Numbered from the stretch's first letter, positions 9,416 through 18,505 are shown. The stretch is 64,000 bases of DNA from Natrinema salifodinae (GCF_900110455.1 NZ_FOIS01000003.1:814350-878349), one strand, 5' to 3'. Translations and numbers: made by a program. The notes: generated from the letters alone by a model not told the origin.

Positions 9416-10345
9416 ATGTCGCGTCAGACTATCACTCACAAGGACGGCGTCGTCTACGAGTTCGCGCCCGATCTCGAGGGGGTCGAAACGGTCGAATCGG
9501 GCGCGGAACTGACGATCGAAACGCGAGACAGTCTCGACGGTGCGGTCCAGTCCGAGGCGGACGTAATCGAATCGGTGCCCGAGGAGGTCAACGCCGCGAC
9601 GGGACCGATCGCCGTCGAGGGCGCCGAACCAGGCGACGCGCTCCGCGTCGAGATCGAGGAGATCCGCCTCACCGAGGACCAGGGGCGCGTCATCACCATC
9701 GACGGGTTCGGCCTGCTCGACGGCGACGAGGGGATCGAGGCCCCGCGGACCCGCATGACGCCGGTCGACGACGGCGGCGAGGGAGAGAAGGCAACGATCG
9801 CGTTCGACGACCTCGCGGTCCCGGTCGAACCCGTCGTCGGCACGATCGGCGTCGCGCCGGCCGCGGAGTCGTACACGACGCTCGTTCCGCACGACCACGG
9901 CGGCAATCTCGACACGACGGACGTGACCGGCGGGAACGCGATCTACTTCCCCGTCTTTCAGGCGGGAGCGATGCTCGCGATGGGCGACTGCAAGGCCGCC
10001 ATGGCCGACGGCGAGATGTGCGGGACTGGCGCGGAGATCGGCACCGAAATCGACGTCACCCTCGAGGTGATCGACGGGGCCGCGACTGACGTCGGCCTGG
10101 CGCGCCCGCTGATCGAGACCGACGACGCCTGGAAGACCGTGGCGAGCGCGGAGACGCTCGAGGCGGCCTGCGAGCTCGCGAACCGGGACGCGGTCGACCT
10201 GCTGGCTGCGGCACACGGGTTCGACGACACCGACGCCTACCTGTTCTCGAGTCTCGCCGGCGGGCTGGAGATCAGCCAGGTGGTCGATCCGCTGGTGACG
10301 GTCAGGAACGCAATTCCGAAGGACTATCTCCCGTCGCCATTCTGA
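9416..10345 (+). CDS. Acetamidase/formamidase family protein
   Basis: Belongs to the FmdA/AmdA family, which hydrolyses short amides such as formamide or acetamide to ammonia and the acid. Typical segments are VEGAEPGDALRVEI (near residue 65), TLVPHDHGGNLDT (about 155-167, a conserved metal/active-site loop), VFQAGAMLAMGDCKAAMADGE-type sequence around 185 (given in part), and EISQVVDP near the end. The ATG at 9416 is 28 bases after a TATA-like box. At 309 residues it is in the normal size range. No transporter or nitrogen regulator is adjacent, so the physiological substrate is open. Confidence 0.87.
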   Translation: MSRQTITHKDGVVYEFAPDLEGVETVESGAELTIETRDSLDGAVQSEADVIESVPEEVNAATGPIAVEGAEPGDALRVEIEEIRLTEDQGRVITIDGFGLLDGDEGIEAPRTRMTPVDDGGEGEKATIAFDDLAVPVEPVVGTIGVAPAAESYTTLVPHDHGGNLDTTDVTGGNAIYFPVFQAGAMLAMGDCKAAMADGEMCGTGAEIGTEIDVTLEVIDGAATDVGLARPLIETDDAWKTVASAETLEAACELANRDAVDLLAAAHGFDDTDAYLFSSLAGGLEISQVVDPLVTVRNAIPKDYLPSPF

Positions 10346-10390
10346 GCCGCGAATAGAGAGCCGAGCGGGCGAGGAAAGCCGCCCTCCGCC

Positions 10391-12865
10391 CTACATCAGG
10401 TAGAACAGCGGGAACAGGAACACCCAGACGATGTCGACGAAGTGCCAGTAGAGGCCGAAATACTCGACCGGCCGGTCGTCCTGCAGATAGGCGTCGATGG
10501 TCAAGACTCGGTAGATCATGAACCCCGCGATAAGCAGGCCGAGGATGACATGGAACGCGTGCAGACCCGTCGTCACGAAGTACAGCGAGTAGTGGAGTTC
10601 GGTGAACCAGTAGATGCCGTGGGCGAACTCCTGGCTCCACTCCCAGCCCTTGACGCCGAGGAACGTCAGGCCGAGCGCTACCGTGGCGCCCAGCGATCCC
10701 AACAGGCCGCGCTTGTTCCCACGTTCGGCCATCACCAGGGCGAGGACGACGGTGAAACTCGAGGTCAACAGGACGTAGGTGTTGACCAGGCCGACGAGCT
10801 CCGAGGGCGGCACGGTCTCGAACTCCCCCCAGCCCTCGTGGAGCCGCATGAAGATGTACGCGCCGATGGCGGCCCCGAAGACGACCACGTCTGACGCCAG
10901 GAAGAACCAGACGCCGAGTTTCGTCCCGCCGACGCCCTCGAACGGCCAGCGCTCGGCCACGGCTAACTCGGGCGCGTGGAACCGCTCGCGGCCGTACTCG
11001 AAGAGCGTATACCCCAGAATCGCGACGCCGAGGAGCAACAGCGCCGGATGCACGAGGTCGGTCGAGCCGGTCTCCTGTATCTCGGCTCCCCGTGCCGTCG
11101 CGAACTCCGCGACCCACGGGGTGACCCCTGAGAGCCCGAGGAACGAGAAGAACATCCCGACCCCGATGCCGAACGGCCAGATGCTCGCGTGATCCTCGTG
11201 TTCCGCCTCGGTCGCGACGGCCTGGCCCGTTCGCTCGCGGGCGTCGCGGGCGTGGGCGGCCCCGCCGTCGGTCGCGGCCGAGTCGTCGACGAACTCGAGT
11301 TTGCCGCTGGCGTAGCTGGGCCGGTTCGGCCAGTTCTCCAGCGGCGGCGGCGAGGTCGTCGCCCACTCCGCGGTCCGCGAGTACTCCCACGGGTTGTTAG
11401 GCGCGTCGGGACCGGAGAGCCAGCTCTTGCCGAGCGCGTAGAACATGATGAGATACGACGCGGCGAGGACGAACGCGCCGGCGGTCGCCAGCCGGTGGTA
11501 GAGCGTGTACTCCGGCGGGAAGTGGAAGACGCGACGGGGCGTCTCCCAGGCGAGGAACATCGGGAAGTACAGCAGATTGAAGCCGACGAAGTAGACGGCG
11601 AAGTGGAGTTTGCCGAGCGTCTCGTCGAACATCTTGCCGGTGATCTTGGGCCACCAGTAGTAGATGGCTCCGACCAGCGCCGTCGAACCGGCGACCATCA
11701 CGTAGTGGAAGTGCGCGACGACCCAGTAGGAGCCTCGGAACTCGTAGTCGAGCACGACAGCGCCGAGGAAAACCCCGGTGATGCCGCCAATGATGAAGAT
11801 CACCAACGTCCCCAAGCTCCACAGGAAGGGGGTGGTAAAGCGCACCCTGCCTTTGACCATCGTATAGATCAGCGAGAACACCATCAGGTCGAACGGCAAC
11901 GAGATCCCGATCGTCGTCGCCATGAACAGCGTCTTGATCGGGAGGTTGATCGTCGTCAGGAACATGTGGTGGGCCCAGACGAGGAACGACTGGACTGCGA
12001 CCAGCACCATCGCGATGATGACCCACTTCCGGCCGACCAGGCGGCGACCGCAGAAGGTCTGGAACGTTTCGAACAGCACCCCGAGCGCCGGGAAGAAGAC
12101 GATGTACACCTCCGGATGGCCGAAGAACCAGAAGAGGTGGGCCCACAGCAGGCTCGACCCCTGGTCGGTCGCATAATACTGCGTCAGTAAGATCCGATCG
12201 CTAGTCAGCAAGAGCAACGCGGCCAGCAGCGCCGCGAACGCGAACAGCATCATCCAGACCGTTAGCAGGATCGACCACGTGAACAGCGGCATGTTCCACA
12301 GACCCAACCCTTCCGCGCGCTCGTAGTGGATCGTCGTGAGGAAGTTGACCGTCGCGATCGTCGTCGACATGACGAACAGGATCAAAGCGAGGATCGTCAG
12401 GTTCCCGCCGGCCGTCGCCGCCATCGCCGTATTGTACATCGGCACGTTCAGCGGCGCATACATGTACCAGCCGCCGGCGAAGGCCCGCCCCTGGAAGAAC
12501 GCGATGCCGACCAGGATCCCGGAGAAGAGATAGAACCAGTAACTCATGGCGTTCAGTCGCGGGAACGAGAGGTCTTTCGCCCCGATCTGGAGCGGGACCA
12601 GGTAGTTCGCGAATCCGAACGCGAACGGCGAGAGATACCAGAACACCATCAGGAGGCCGTGGTTCGTGACCGACTGGTTGAACTCCTGGTTCTCGAGCAG
12701 GCCGATCCCGCCGGATTCCCACATGTGCGTGCGAAATAGCAGCGCCAAGATGCCGCCGAACAGCAGGAAGAAGATCGCGGTCGCGAGGTAGAGGATCCCG
12801 ACGTCCTTGTGGTTGGTCGTGACCAGCCACCGCTTGACGGTCGTCCGCGGCGGCAGTTCACTCAC
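10391..12865 (-). CDS. Fused cytochrome c oxidase subunits I and III
   Basis: A haem-copper oxidase in which subunit I (about residues 1-530) continues into subunit III (about residues 600-824). It reduces O2 to water and pumps protons across the membrane. Subunit I has the low-spin haem His in TNHGLLMVFW, the CuB site and cross-linked Tyr in GHPEVY, the CuB pair WAHHMF, and both haem ligands in HFHYVM. LPIKTLF holds the K-channel Lys. The Glu in GHPEV marks an A1-type D-channel. The start is GTG (12865, or 12874), giving SELPPRTTVKRWLVTTNHKD, as in other haloarchaeal CoxA. No subunit II gene is adjacent. A possible TATA stretch (tattatgg) lies near 12966-12973. Confidence 0.9.
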   Translation of the reverse strand: MSELPPRTTVKRWLVTTNHKDVGILYLATAIFFLLFGGILALLFRTHMWESGGIGLLENQEFNQSVTNHGLLMVFWYLSPFAFGFANYLVPLQIGAKDLSFPRLNAMSYWFYLFSGILVGIAFFQGRAFAGGWYMYAPLNVPMYNTAMAATAGGNLTILALILFVMSTTIATVNFLTTIHYERAEGLGLWNMPLFTWSILLTVWMMLFAFAALLAALLLLTSDRILLTQYYATDQGSSLLWAHLFWFFGHPEVYIVFFPALGVLFETFQTFCGRRLVGRKWVIIAMVLVAVQSFLVWAHHMFLTTINLPIKTLFMATTIGISLPFDLMVFSLIYTMVKGRVRFTTPFLWSLGTLVIFIIGGITGVFLGAVVLDYEFRGSYWVVAHFHYVMVAGSTALVGAIYYWWPKITGKMFDETLGKLHFAVYFVGFNLLYFPMFLAWETPRRVFHFPPEYTLYHRLATAGAFVLAASYLIMFYALGKSWLSGPDAPNNPWEYSRTAEWATTSPPPLENWPNRPSYASGKLEFVDDSAATDGGAAHARDARERTGQAVATEAEHEDHASIWPFGIGVGMFFSFLGLSGVTPWVAEFATARGAEIQETGSTDLVHPALLLLGVAILGYTLFEYGRERFHAPELAVAERWPFEGVGGTKLGVWFFLASDVVVFGAAIGAYIFMRLHEGWGEFETVPPSELVGLVNTYVLLTSSFTVVLALVMAERGNKRGLLGSLGATVALGLTFLGVKGWEWSQEFAHGIYWFTELHYSLYFVTTGLHAFHVILGLLIAGFMIYRVLTIDAYLQDDRPVEYFGLYWHFVDIVWVFLFPLFYLM

Positions 12866-13127
12866 GGCGCTCACCCCCCGACTCGACAGCGGCTCGAATC
12901 GCCATCGGGCCGTCCACACCCTCGAAACGCTCGCTGCGACTGATACGCCGATACGAGACGGGATCCATAATACTACCACTCACTACGACTCGATCGGCGT
13001 ATCAAGGTGTGCGGCGCATTTGCAGGCAGTACTTGTCCGGCGCCGATTCGAATCGGAAGGTAAAACGCTCACTACAGAGCCTGTTGCCGGGTATTTCGGC
13101 GCCTTTCGAGTCGTTCCGAGAATCGGG

Positions 13128-13937
13128 CTATTTACCGGGCGTTCGACGAGTACCCGTGCCCGTCACCCCCGGGAAATCGACGATGACGCCGTCGACGCCG
13201 GCCGCCGCGAGCCGCTCGAACTGTACCCAGGTCGTGGCGGTCCAGGCGTTGACCGTCCGCCCTTCCTCGTGGGCCGACTCGACTATGCCCGTCCCGTCGA
13301 CTCCCGCGTCGCCGATCGCGGTCCGCGGCGGGTGGATCGCCTCGCAGTCGTAGCGGCGCGCGATTTCGAGCCCCGCCTCGGGATCGTCCCGGAGCAACGG
13401 CGCGGCGGCGTACCGAGCCGTAACGTCGCGAAGGGCCGCGATCGCGCCCTCGCAGAACGACGAGAACAGCACCTCGCCGCCGAAAGCCTCGCAGTCGTCG
13501 ATGACCCGCTCGACGAACGGTCGCCAGGCGTCCCGCCGTCGGTCGCGCTCGTCTTCGGATAGCGCTTCGCCGACGCGCAGGTCCGCCCGCCCGGGATTCT
13601 TCAGTTCGACGTTGACGCCGACCGTCTCGGGAACGGCCGCGAACAGGTCGGAAAGCGTCGGGATCGTCGCGTCGGTTCCCAATACCCGCGTCTCCCGCAA
13701 CTCCTCGAGCGACGTCGCTCGGACGAGCCCCGCGGCGTCGGTGAGCGGCCAGCCGTCTCGGGTCCCGTCGAGACGCTCGTCGTGGACGACCACCGGCGTT
13801 CCGCAGGCGGCCGGCCGGACGTCGATCTCGATCATCGCGGTCTCGTCGCGCTCGGCCGCGCGTTCGGCCGCGATGACGGTGTTTTCCGGCGCGATAGCGG
13901 CGTAGCCGCGGTGGGCGATGACGGCGGGACGGGCCAT
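13128..13937 (-). CDS. Glycerophosphodiester phosphodiesterase
   Basis: A TIM-barrel GDPD/UgpQ-type enzyme that splits glycerophosphodiesters into glycerol-3-phosphate and an alcohol. HRGYAAIAPENT at residues 8-19 has the catalytic His-Arg and Glu, MIEIDVRP (about 35-42) the metal ligands, and VVVHDERLDGTRDG (about 49-62) the second His. NVELKNP near residue 104 is the inner strand with the Glu ligand. The length of 269 residues fits. There is no signal peptide, so it acts in the cytosol. It may recycle head groups from archaeal phospholipids; the neighbours give no further clue. Confidence 0.9.
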   Translation of the reverse strand: MARPAVIAHRGYAAIAPENTVIAAERAAERDETAMIEIDVRPAACGTPVVVHDERLDGTRDGWPLTDAAGLVRATSLEELRETRVLGTDATIPTLSDLFAAVPETVGVNVELKNPGRADLRVGEALSEDERDRRRDAWRPFVERVIDDCEAFGGEVLFSSFCEGAIAALRDVTARYAAAPLLRDDPEAGLEIARRYDCEAIHPPRTAIGDAGVDGTGIVESAHEEGRTVNAWTATTWVQFERLAAAGVDGVIVDFPGVTGTGTRRTPGK

Positions 13938-14069
13938 ACCGGAGCGACGACCGGCCCGGTAATGGAGACTTGGGTCGCGGCGACGCGGCGGGACGACAGA
14001 GTACCAGGGACGCGGACGTGGCGTTTCCCGGCCCGTCTTTGATCCGTCGGCCCGTCGAACCCACCGGCG

Positions 14070-14327
14070 ATGACCGACACCACGCTCGCGGACGTCGAAC
14101 GGGCCCTCGATCGCGCGGCCGAGTTAGAGACCGAGGAGGCCGTCTCCGTGTTGCGGACCGCCCGGCAGGACCTCCGCGATCTGGCGAGCGATCCGAACGT
14201 CGACGAGGAGCAACGCCAGGCGCTGGAAAATCGGCTCGACCAGCGGATCCGCGAGGTGAAAGAGCGGGACGCCTACGACAGCGGACTCGGTGCGGCGATG
14301 AATCCGTCCGAAGACGACGCGCCGTAA
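14070..14327 (+). CDS. Small acidic helical protein (85 aa)
   Basis: A haloarchaeal protein of unknown function. It is almost wholly alpha-helical by composition, with heptad-like spacing of Leu and Ala in TLADVERALDRAAELE and ENRLDQRIREVKERD, suggesting a coiled coil or a two- to three-helix bundle. There are no cysteines, membrane segments or catalytic motifs. A strongly acidic tail (PSEDDAP) ends it. The reading frame has the G/C-rich third positions of its neighbours, supporting it as a real gene. It precedes npdG by 160 bases, which carry that gene's own promoter. Confidence 0.7.
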   Translation: MTDTTLADVERALDRAAELETEEAVSVLRTARQDLRDLASDPNVDEEQRQALENRLDQRIREVKERDAYDSGLGAAMNPSEDDAP

Positions 14328-14454
14328 CGGGGGTTCTGGAGGCGGTGTGGTCTGTGCGAGCGAATCGGCCGACGCGAGCGCGCCTCGACCCGAGACGGTG
14401 GTCCGATCGGCTCGGGTTCGACCGAGAACCGGCGATATCGGCCACGCTCCGGCC

Positions 14455-14462
14455 CTTTTATT
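14455..14462 (+). promoter_or_regulatory. TATA-like box of npdG
   Basis: The sequence cttttatt lies about 28 bases before ATG 14487, so the transcript is probably leaderless. Confidence 0.6.
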
Positions 14463-14486
14463 CCGGAGCCGTTCGGAGACGTTCGT

Positions 14487-15155
14487 ATGCGAATTGCACT
14501 ACTGGGCGGCACCGGCGATATCGGCGAAGGACTCGCCCTGCGGTTTGCGCGCGATACGGGCCACGAGATCCTCATCGGCTCGCGGGACCCCGAGAAGGCC
14601 CGCGACGCCGTCGCGGACTACGAGGACGAACTCGACGAGCGCGGCGCCGAGGCCGACGTCAAGGGCTTCGCGAACGAGATGGCGGCCGACCGCGCCGACG
14701 TCGTCGTCCTCAGCGTCCCGCCGTACTACGCCGGCGACACCGTCGACGCGGTCGCCGACAGCCTCGACGAAGATACGGTCCTGGTCACCCCCGCGGTCGG
14801 CATGCAGGGCGACGAGGACGGCCTCCACTACCACCCGCCGTCGGCCGGCAGCGTCACCGAACTCGTGGCGCAGCGCGCTCCCGACGCGGTCCCGGTCGTC
14901 GGCGCGTTCCACAACCTGGCCGCCGACGCGCTGGCGGACCTCGATAACGAACTCGATCTGGACACGCTCGTCGTGGCTGACGACGACGACGCGAAAGACA
15001 CCGTGCTGACGTTGGCTAACGAGATCGAGGGGCTGCGCGCGCTCGACGTCGGACCGCTCGCCAACGCCGCGGAGGTCGAGAGCGTCACGCCGCTGGTCAT
15101 CAACATCGCGAAGTACAACGAGGACATGCACGACGTCGGCGTCAAGTGGATCTGA
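14487..15155 (+). CDS. npdG: NADPH-dependent F420 reductase
   Basis: Catalyses hydride exchange between NADP(H) and coenzyme F420. The Rossmann motif LLGGTGDIGEGLALR (residues 5-19) and GSRDPEKAR (about 31-39), which recognises the phosphate of NADP, are clear. VLSVPPYYAGDTV and VGAFHNLAAD match the F420-binding side in the Archaeoglobus/methanogen Fno family. 222 residues is the normal length. It supplies or reoxidises F420H2 for enzymes such as the CofE/Mer-like pair at 37562-39348. Its own TATA box 28 bases before the ATG indicates independent transcription. Confidence 0.93.
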   Translation: MRIALLGGTGDIGEGLALRFARDTGHEILIGSRDPEKARDAVADYEDELDERGAEADVKGFANEMAADRADVVVLSVPPYYAGDTVDAVADSLDEDTVLVTPAVGMQGDEDGLHYHPPSAGSVTELVAQRAPDAVPVVGAFHNLAADALADLDNELDLDTLVVADDDDAKDTVLTLANEIEGLRALDVGPLANAAEVESVTPLVINIAKYNEDMHDVGVKWI

Positions 15156-15320
15156 CGTCGCCGACGGAGACCGAACCGACGACGGACGACGTGCAGTCGG
15201 CTGTTTTCGAACTCGCTGCGATCGCGGTGATGGAGTTTCCGCTACGCGGGACGAACTACCGGCGACTACGCAACTGCGGGCTGCGAGAGAAACGTGACTG
15301 GTTCGGCCGTTGCAGTCGAG

Positions 15321-15599
15321 TTACGCGCCGGCCGACTCGAGGGCGTCCTCGATGTCGTCGCGCTGGGTGACGCCGACGAAGCGCTCGACGATGCCGTCGT
15401 CGTTCTCGATGACGAGCGTCGGCAGCGATCGAACCTGGTACTCGTTGGCGACGTCCTGCTGTTCGTCGACGTTGACCTTCTCGACCTCGAATCGGCCCTC
15501 CCAGTCCTCCTCGAGCTCTTCGAGGATCGGGTCCTGAGTCTTGCAGGGGCCACACCAGTCAGCGTAGAAGTCCTTGAGTGTGACAGTCATGTGGTTCAT
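15321..15599 (-). CDS. Thioredoxin-like protein
   Basis: A small thiol-disulfide oxidoreductase. WCGPC sits near residue 17 and is followed by the usual PILEELEEDW helix, VEKVNVDEQQDVANEYQV, and the cis-proline segment RSLPTLV. The N-terminus is unusually short: from MNHMTVTLKDFYADWCGPC only one strand precedes the active site, so the first beta-strand and helix of classic thioredoxin are missing. ATG 15599 is preferred over 15590 because a TATA-like box (15621-15627) lies 25 bases upstream. It probably reduces protein disulfides in the cytosol. The flavoprotein at 2255-3439 is a possible reductase, not a proven one. Confidence 0.88.
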   Translation of the reverse strand: MNHMTVTLKDFYADWCGPCKTQDPILEELEEDWEGRFEVEKVNVDEQQDVANEYQVRSLPTLVIENDDGIVERFVGVTQRDDIEDALESAGA

Positions 15600-15620
15600 C
15601 GATAGTTGCCTCGCGGCGCG

Positions 15621-15627
15621 CATAAGG
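15621..15627 (-). promoter_or_regulatory. TATA-like box of thioredoxin gene
   Basis: On the minus strand this reads ccttatg. It is about 25 bases from ATG 15599 and 34 from ATG 15590, which favours the upstream start. Confidence 0.5.
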
Positions 15628-15709
15628 GTTTCCCACTCCCAATCGATTGCCGTCATCGGCGACGCGGACCGGTCGAAAGGTTTAGTTCCGGGGCCCCGTA
15701 GAAGGGGAT

Positions 15710-15871
15710 ATGGACAGAGGACAGAACACCGGTGGGCTGATGTCCAGTGCCGGGCTCGTCCGGTACTTCGACTCCGAGGACTCGAACGCCATCCGTATCG
15801 ACCCCAAGACGGTCATCGCGTTCGGCGTCATGCTGGGCGTGCTGGTCCAGCTACTGACGTTCGTCTCGTAA
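15710..15871 (+). CDS. Preprotein translocase subunit Sec61-beta
   Basis: A 53-residue subunit of the archaeal Sec translocon, which with SecY and SecE forms the channel for protein export and membrane insertion. It begins [20 protein letters not shown], with the family's Gly/Ser-rich cytosolic part and the conserved AGLVRYFD segment. One transmembrane helix follows at residues 33-52 ([20 protein letters not shown]). The stop comes right after the helix, as is typical. The sequence gaagggga just before the ATG may act as ribosome-binding site. Short genes like this are easily missed. Confidence 0.92.
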   Translation: MDRGQNTGGLMSSAGLVRYFDSEDSNAIRIDPKTVIAFGVMLGVLVQLLTFVS

Positions 15872-16287
15872 CGAGCCGACCGCAGTCCACTTCTCCCAGA
15901 ATCGTCCCGAGTAGCGGCAGCACTGTCGGACTTCTCCCTCGATCACCCGTCTGCGAGCGACGCGATCCGTCCGCACAGTCACAGCGCGATTTCACCGTGG
16001 CGAACGCATAAGATCGTAGCGGGGACACGCGAGCTTCGACCGTGCGTCTGGCGCATCCGACGACTCCGAGAACGGGCTCGTGACGGAGAACGCGGAATCG
16101 ATAACGGCGTCCTCGACCGCCGAGGGGTCGACGACGGAAACGTTCGCGATCACCGTCGTCGAGAACGACCTCCCCTGGCGGTGATCCGACCCCGTTCGAC
16201 GCGTACGCTCCGGTCCGCCGATCCGGGGACGGGGACCCGGGAGCCGGTGACGCGACCTTTTTGAACGAACCGTTCGTACCCGCGGCC
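15872..16287 (+). other. 416-base spacer between Sec61-beta and pdxT
   Basis: No confident gene. An open plus-strand stretch without an ATG (about 16020-16184, ending FAITVVENDLPWR then a stop) has halophile-like amino-acid use, but its only start would be a GTG at 16080 giving 34 residues. It may be a small protein, or a remnant of a larger one. A short AT-rich patch (cgcataag) around 16005 could be a promoter for it. Confidence 0.35.
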
Positions 16288-16905
16288 ATGTCACTGACTG
16301 CAGGCGTCGTCGCGGTCCAGGGCGACGTCGAGGAACACGCGGCCGCGATCGAACGAGCGGCGGCGGCCCGCGACCACGCGGTCACCGTCCACGAGATCCG
16401 CGAGTCGGGGATCGTCCCCGACTGCGACTTGCTCGCGATGCCGGGCGGCGAGTCGACGACCATCTCCCGCCTGGTTCACAGCGAGGGGATCGCACCCGAG
16501 ATCCGAGACCACGTCGCCGCCGGCAAGCCGCTGCTCGCGACGTGTGCGGGACTGATCGTCGCCTCGAGCGATCCGAACGACGATCGGGTCGACGACCTCG
16601 GCCTGATCGACGTCGGCGTCGAGCGCAACGCCTTCGGCCGACAGAAGGACAGCTTCGAGGCGCCGCTGGACGTCGCGGGACTCGACGAACCGTACCCCGC
16701 GGTGTTCATCCGCGCGCCCGCGATCGATTCGGTCGGCGACGCCGACGTGCTCGCGACCTGGGACGACCGCCCGGTCGCGGTCCGGGACGGGCCGGTCGTC
16801 GGCACCGCCTTCCACCCCGAACTGACCCCGGACAGTCGGATCCACGGCCTGGCCTTCTTCGAGAACCAGGCGGCCGCGGTGCCGGCCGTCGAGGACGCGC
16901 GATAG
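16288..16905 (+). CDS. pdxT: Pyridoxal 5'-phosphate synthase glutaminase subunit
   Basis: The glutaminase half of the PdxS/PdxT complex, which makes vitamin B6 from ribose 5-phosphate, glyceraldehyde 3-phosphate and glutamine. It is a class I amidotransferase: AMPGGESTT (about residues 48-56) precedes the nucleophile Cys in LLATCAGLIV (about 82-91), and the His-Glu pair is in AFHPELTPDSRIH near residue 180. GVVAVQGDVEEH at the N-terminus is characteristic. The 205 residues match the family. pdxS is not in the window. ATG 16288 is used; the nine upstream codons are not PdxT-like. Confidence 0.93.
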   Translation: MSLTAGVVAVQGDVEEHAAAIERAAAARDHAVTVHEIRESGIVPDCDLLAMPGGESTTISRLVHSEGIAPEIRDHVAAGKPLLATCAGLIVASSDPNDDRVDDLGLIDVGVERNAFGRQKDSFEAPLDVAGLDEPYPAVFIRAPAIDSVGDADVLATWDDRPVAVRDGPVVGTAFHPELTPDSRIHGLAFFENQAAAVPAVEDAR

Positions 16906-17000
16906 CCGGCGGCGGTCGGCTGCGGTCGACGGGACCGACGCTGGCCGTGCATGCATTCGCGACCGGACATGTTTTCTCCCTCGCAGCCGACGGTCAGGGT

Positions 17001-17468
17001 ATGCAGGCATCTATCGACGCGGTGCGCGTCGCGGGGACCCCCCAGGGGCCGGTCCCGGTGGTCGTCCTCGCGATCGACGGCGAGGACGACGTCGTGCCGA
17101 TCTTCATCGGATTCAACGAGGCGACCAGCATCGCCCGCGGGCTCGAGGCCGAGGATATCGGGCGGCCGCTGACCCACGACCTCCTGCTGGACGTGATGGA
17201 GGAACTGGGTAGTCGGATCGACCGCGTCGTCGTCAGCGAGATCGAGCAGCGCGACGGCGGGCAGGGCGGGACCTACATCGCCGATCTCCACCTCGAGACG
17301 CCCCGCGGCGAGACGATCGTCGACGCCAGGCCGAGCGACTCGCTGGCGCTGGCCGCCCGGACGAACGCGTCGATCGAGGTCACCGAGGAGGTCTTCGCGG
17401 ACGGCCGAGACGACAGCGGGAAGTTCGCGGAACTCGAAGACATCCGCGACGTATCCGGTGACCTATAA
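17001..17468 (+). CDS. Bifunctional nuclease family protein (DUF151)
   Basis: A DUF151/BFN-domain protein. The domain is defined by a plant nuclease with DNase and RNase activity; the role in archaea is not established. Typical strings are VPIFIGFNEATSIARGL (about residues 34-50), LTHDLLLDVMEELG (about 57-70), and ARPSDSLALAART (about 111-123). The 155-residue protein is a single domain with an acidic end. ATG 17001 gives the family's usual start (MQASIDAVRVAG). The stop is immediately followed by hisE with no gap, so the two genes are almost certainly co-transcribed and translationally coupled. Confidence 0.88.
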   Translation: MQASIDAVRVAGTPQGPVPVVVLAIDGEDDVVPIFIGFNEATSIARGLEAEDIGRPLTHDLLLDVMEELGSRIDRVVVSEIEQRDGGQGGTYIADLHLETPRGETIVDARPSDSLALAARTNASIEVTEEVFADGRDDSGKFAELEDIRDVSGDL

Positions 17469-17753
17469 ATGGACGAGACGCTCGACGAGCTGTTCGCCGT
17501 CATCGAAGATCGGAAGGACCGACTGCCCGAGGACTCCTACACCGCCTCCCTGTTCACCCACGAGAAGGGCGAGAACGCGGTGCTCGAGAAACTCGGCGAG
17601 GAGACGACCGAACTCGTCCTCGCCGCGAAAGAGGACGACCGCGAGGAGATCGCCCACGAGGGCGCCGACATCGTCTACCACCTGCTCGTGCTGCTCGCGA
17701 TGAAGGACATGGACGTCGCGGACCTCGAGGCGGAACTCGAGGCGCGGCGCTGA
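17469..17753 (+). CDS. hisE: Phosphoribosyl-ATP pyrophosphatase
   Basis: Second step of histidine synthesis: hydrolyses phosphoribosyl-ATP to phosphoribosyl-AMP and pyrophosphate. A 94-residue all-alpha protein. YTASLFTHEKGENAVLEKLG gives the early segment, EETTELVLAAK (about residues 43-53) and EGADIVYHLLVLL (about 63-75) hold the acidic magnesium ligands. The ATG starts at the base after the stop of the DUF151 gene. In many archaea hisE is a separate gene rather than a HisIE fusion, as here. No other his gene is close by. Confidence 0.93.
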   Translation: MDETLDELFAVIEDRKDRLPEDSYTASLFTHEKGENAVLEKLGEETTELVLAAKEDDREEIAHEGADIVYHLLVLLAMKDMDVADLEAELEARR

Positions 17754-17893
17754 GCGCGGTCGACGCCGGTCAGCAGACCGTCGATCCGCGTTCGAACGTC
17801 AAAAGCGGCGATCGACCGGATCGAAAGCGCCGCCAGCCGCCCTTGCAGTCGCCGCGAGTGTTTTGAACCCGCCGGCTAGTGAACGATCGATCG

Positions 17894-18241
17894 ATGGCGC
17901 TCCAACAACTCGAACACGCGGACGACCACATGCAGGAGTGTATCGACAACTGTCTCGAGGCCGCTCAGGTCTGCGAGTGGTGTGCCGACGCCTGCGCGGG
18001 CGAGGGCGAGGACATGGCCCGGTGCATCCGGCTCTGTCGTGACGTGGCCGACGTCACGTCGCTGCACGCCAGGTGGATGGCTCGCAACTCGGGGTACCAC
18101 CGCGAACTGGCCGCGATCTGCGCCGACCTCTGCGAGGAGTGCGCCGAGGAGTGCGAACAGCACGACCACGACCACTGCCAGGCCTGCGCCGAGATCCTGC
18201 CGAAGTGCGCCGAGAGCTGTCGCGAGATGGCGTCGAGCTAA
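17894..18241 (+). CDS. Four-helix-bundle copper-binding protein (DUF326, Csp-like)
   Basis: A small cysteine-rich protein resembling DUF326/Csp copper-storage proteins, which hold Cu(I) inside a four-helix bundle. About a dozen Cys occur in the CxxxC pattern facing one side of helices: ECIDNCLEAAQVCEWCADAC, then RCIRLCRD, ICADLCEECAEECEQ, HCQACAEILPKCAESC. His residues (HADDHMQ, HDHDHC) add further ligands. There is no signal peptide, so it is probably the cytosolic form. An upstream ATG (17879) would add five residues; ATG 17894 gives the more typical MALQQLEHADDHM. No copper ATPase or regulator is adjacent. Confidence 0.88.
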   Translation: MALQQLEHADDHMQECIDNCLEAAQVCEWCADACAGEGEDMARCIRLCRDVADVTSLHARWMARNSGYHRELAAICADLCEECAEECEQHDHDHCQACAEILPKCAESCREMASS

Positions 18242-18505
18242 GACGCGCACGGCGATCGCGGTCACGGTGGCGCGTCCGCGGTCGGCACCGTTTCTCGAAG
18301 TTGTCAGCACCGTGATCGGCGCGCTTTTACGCGTGGATAGGTATCGTTGGGACACGATTCGAGCGACGCGCGTCGAGCGGGGCGATCGGGAGGAATCGGT
18401 CGGAACTCGGCGTCTCAGCCCCGAATCCGACCGCCCCGGCCGTCGACGTGAGCCGTCGCTTGTCTATCGGGTGGAGACGGGACTCCCCCATCTATCGAAT
18501 ACGCT

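Noticed and set aside
11189..12190. A 333-codon open frame opposite the cytochrome oxidase gene
   Set aside because: It is a mirror of coxAC codon use in high-GC DNA. The product is Arg/Glu/Asp/Pro-rich without hydrophobic core, and the opposite strand has an unmistakable oxidase.
16080..16184. Possible 34-residue protein from a GTG between Sec61-beta and pdxT
   Set aside because: Composition is protein-like, but there is no ATG, no clear promoter spacing and no known relative. It is mentioned in the spacer entry rather than called.
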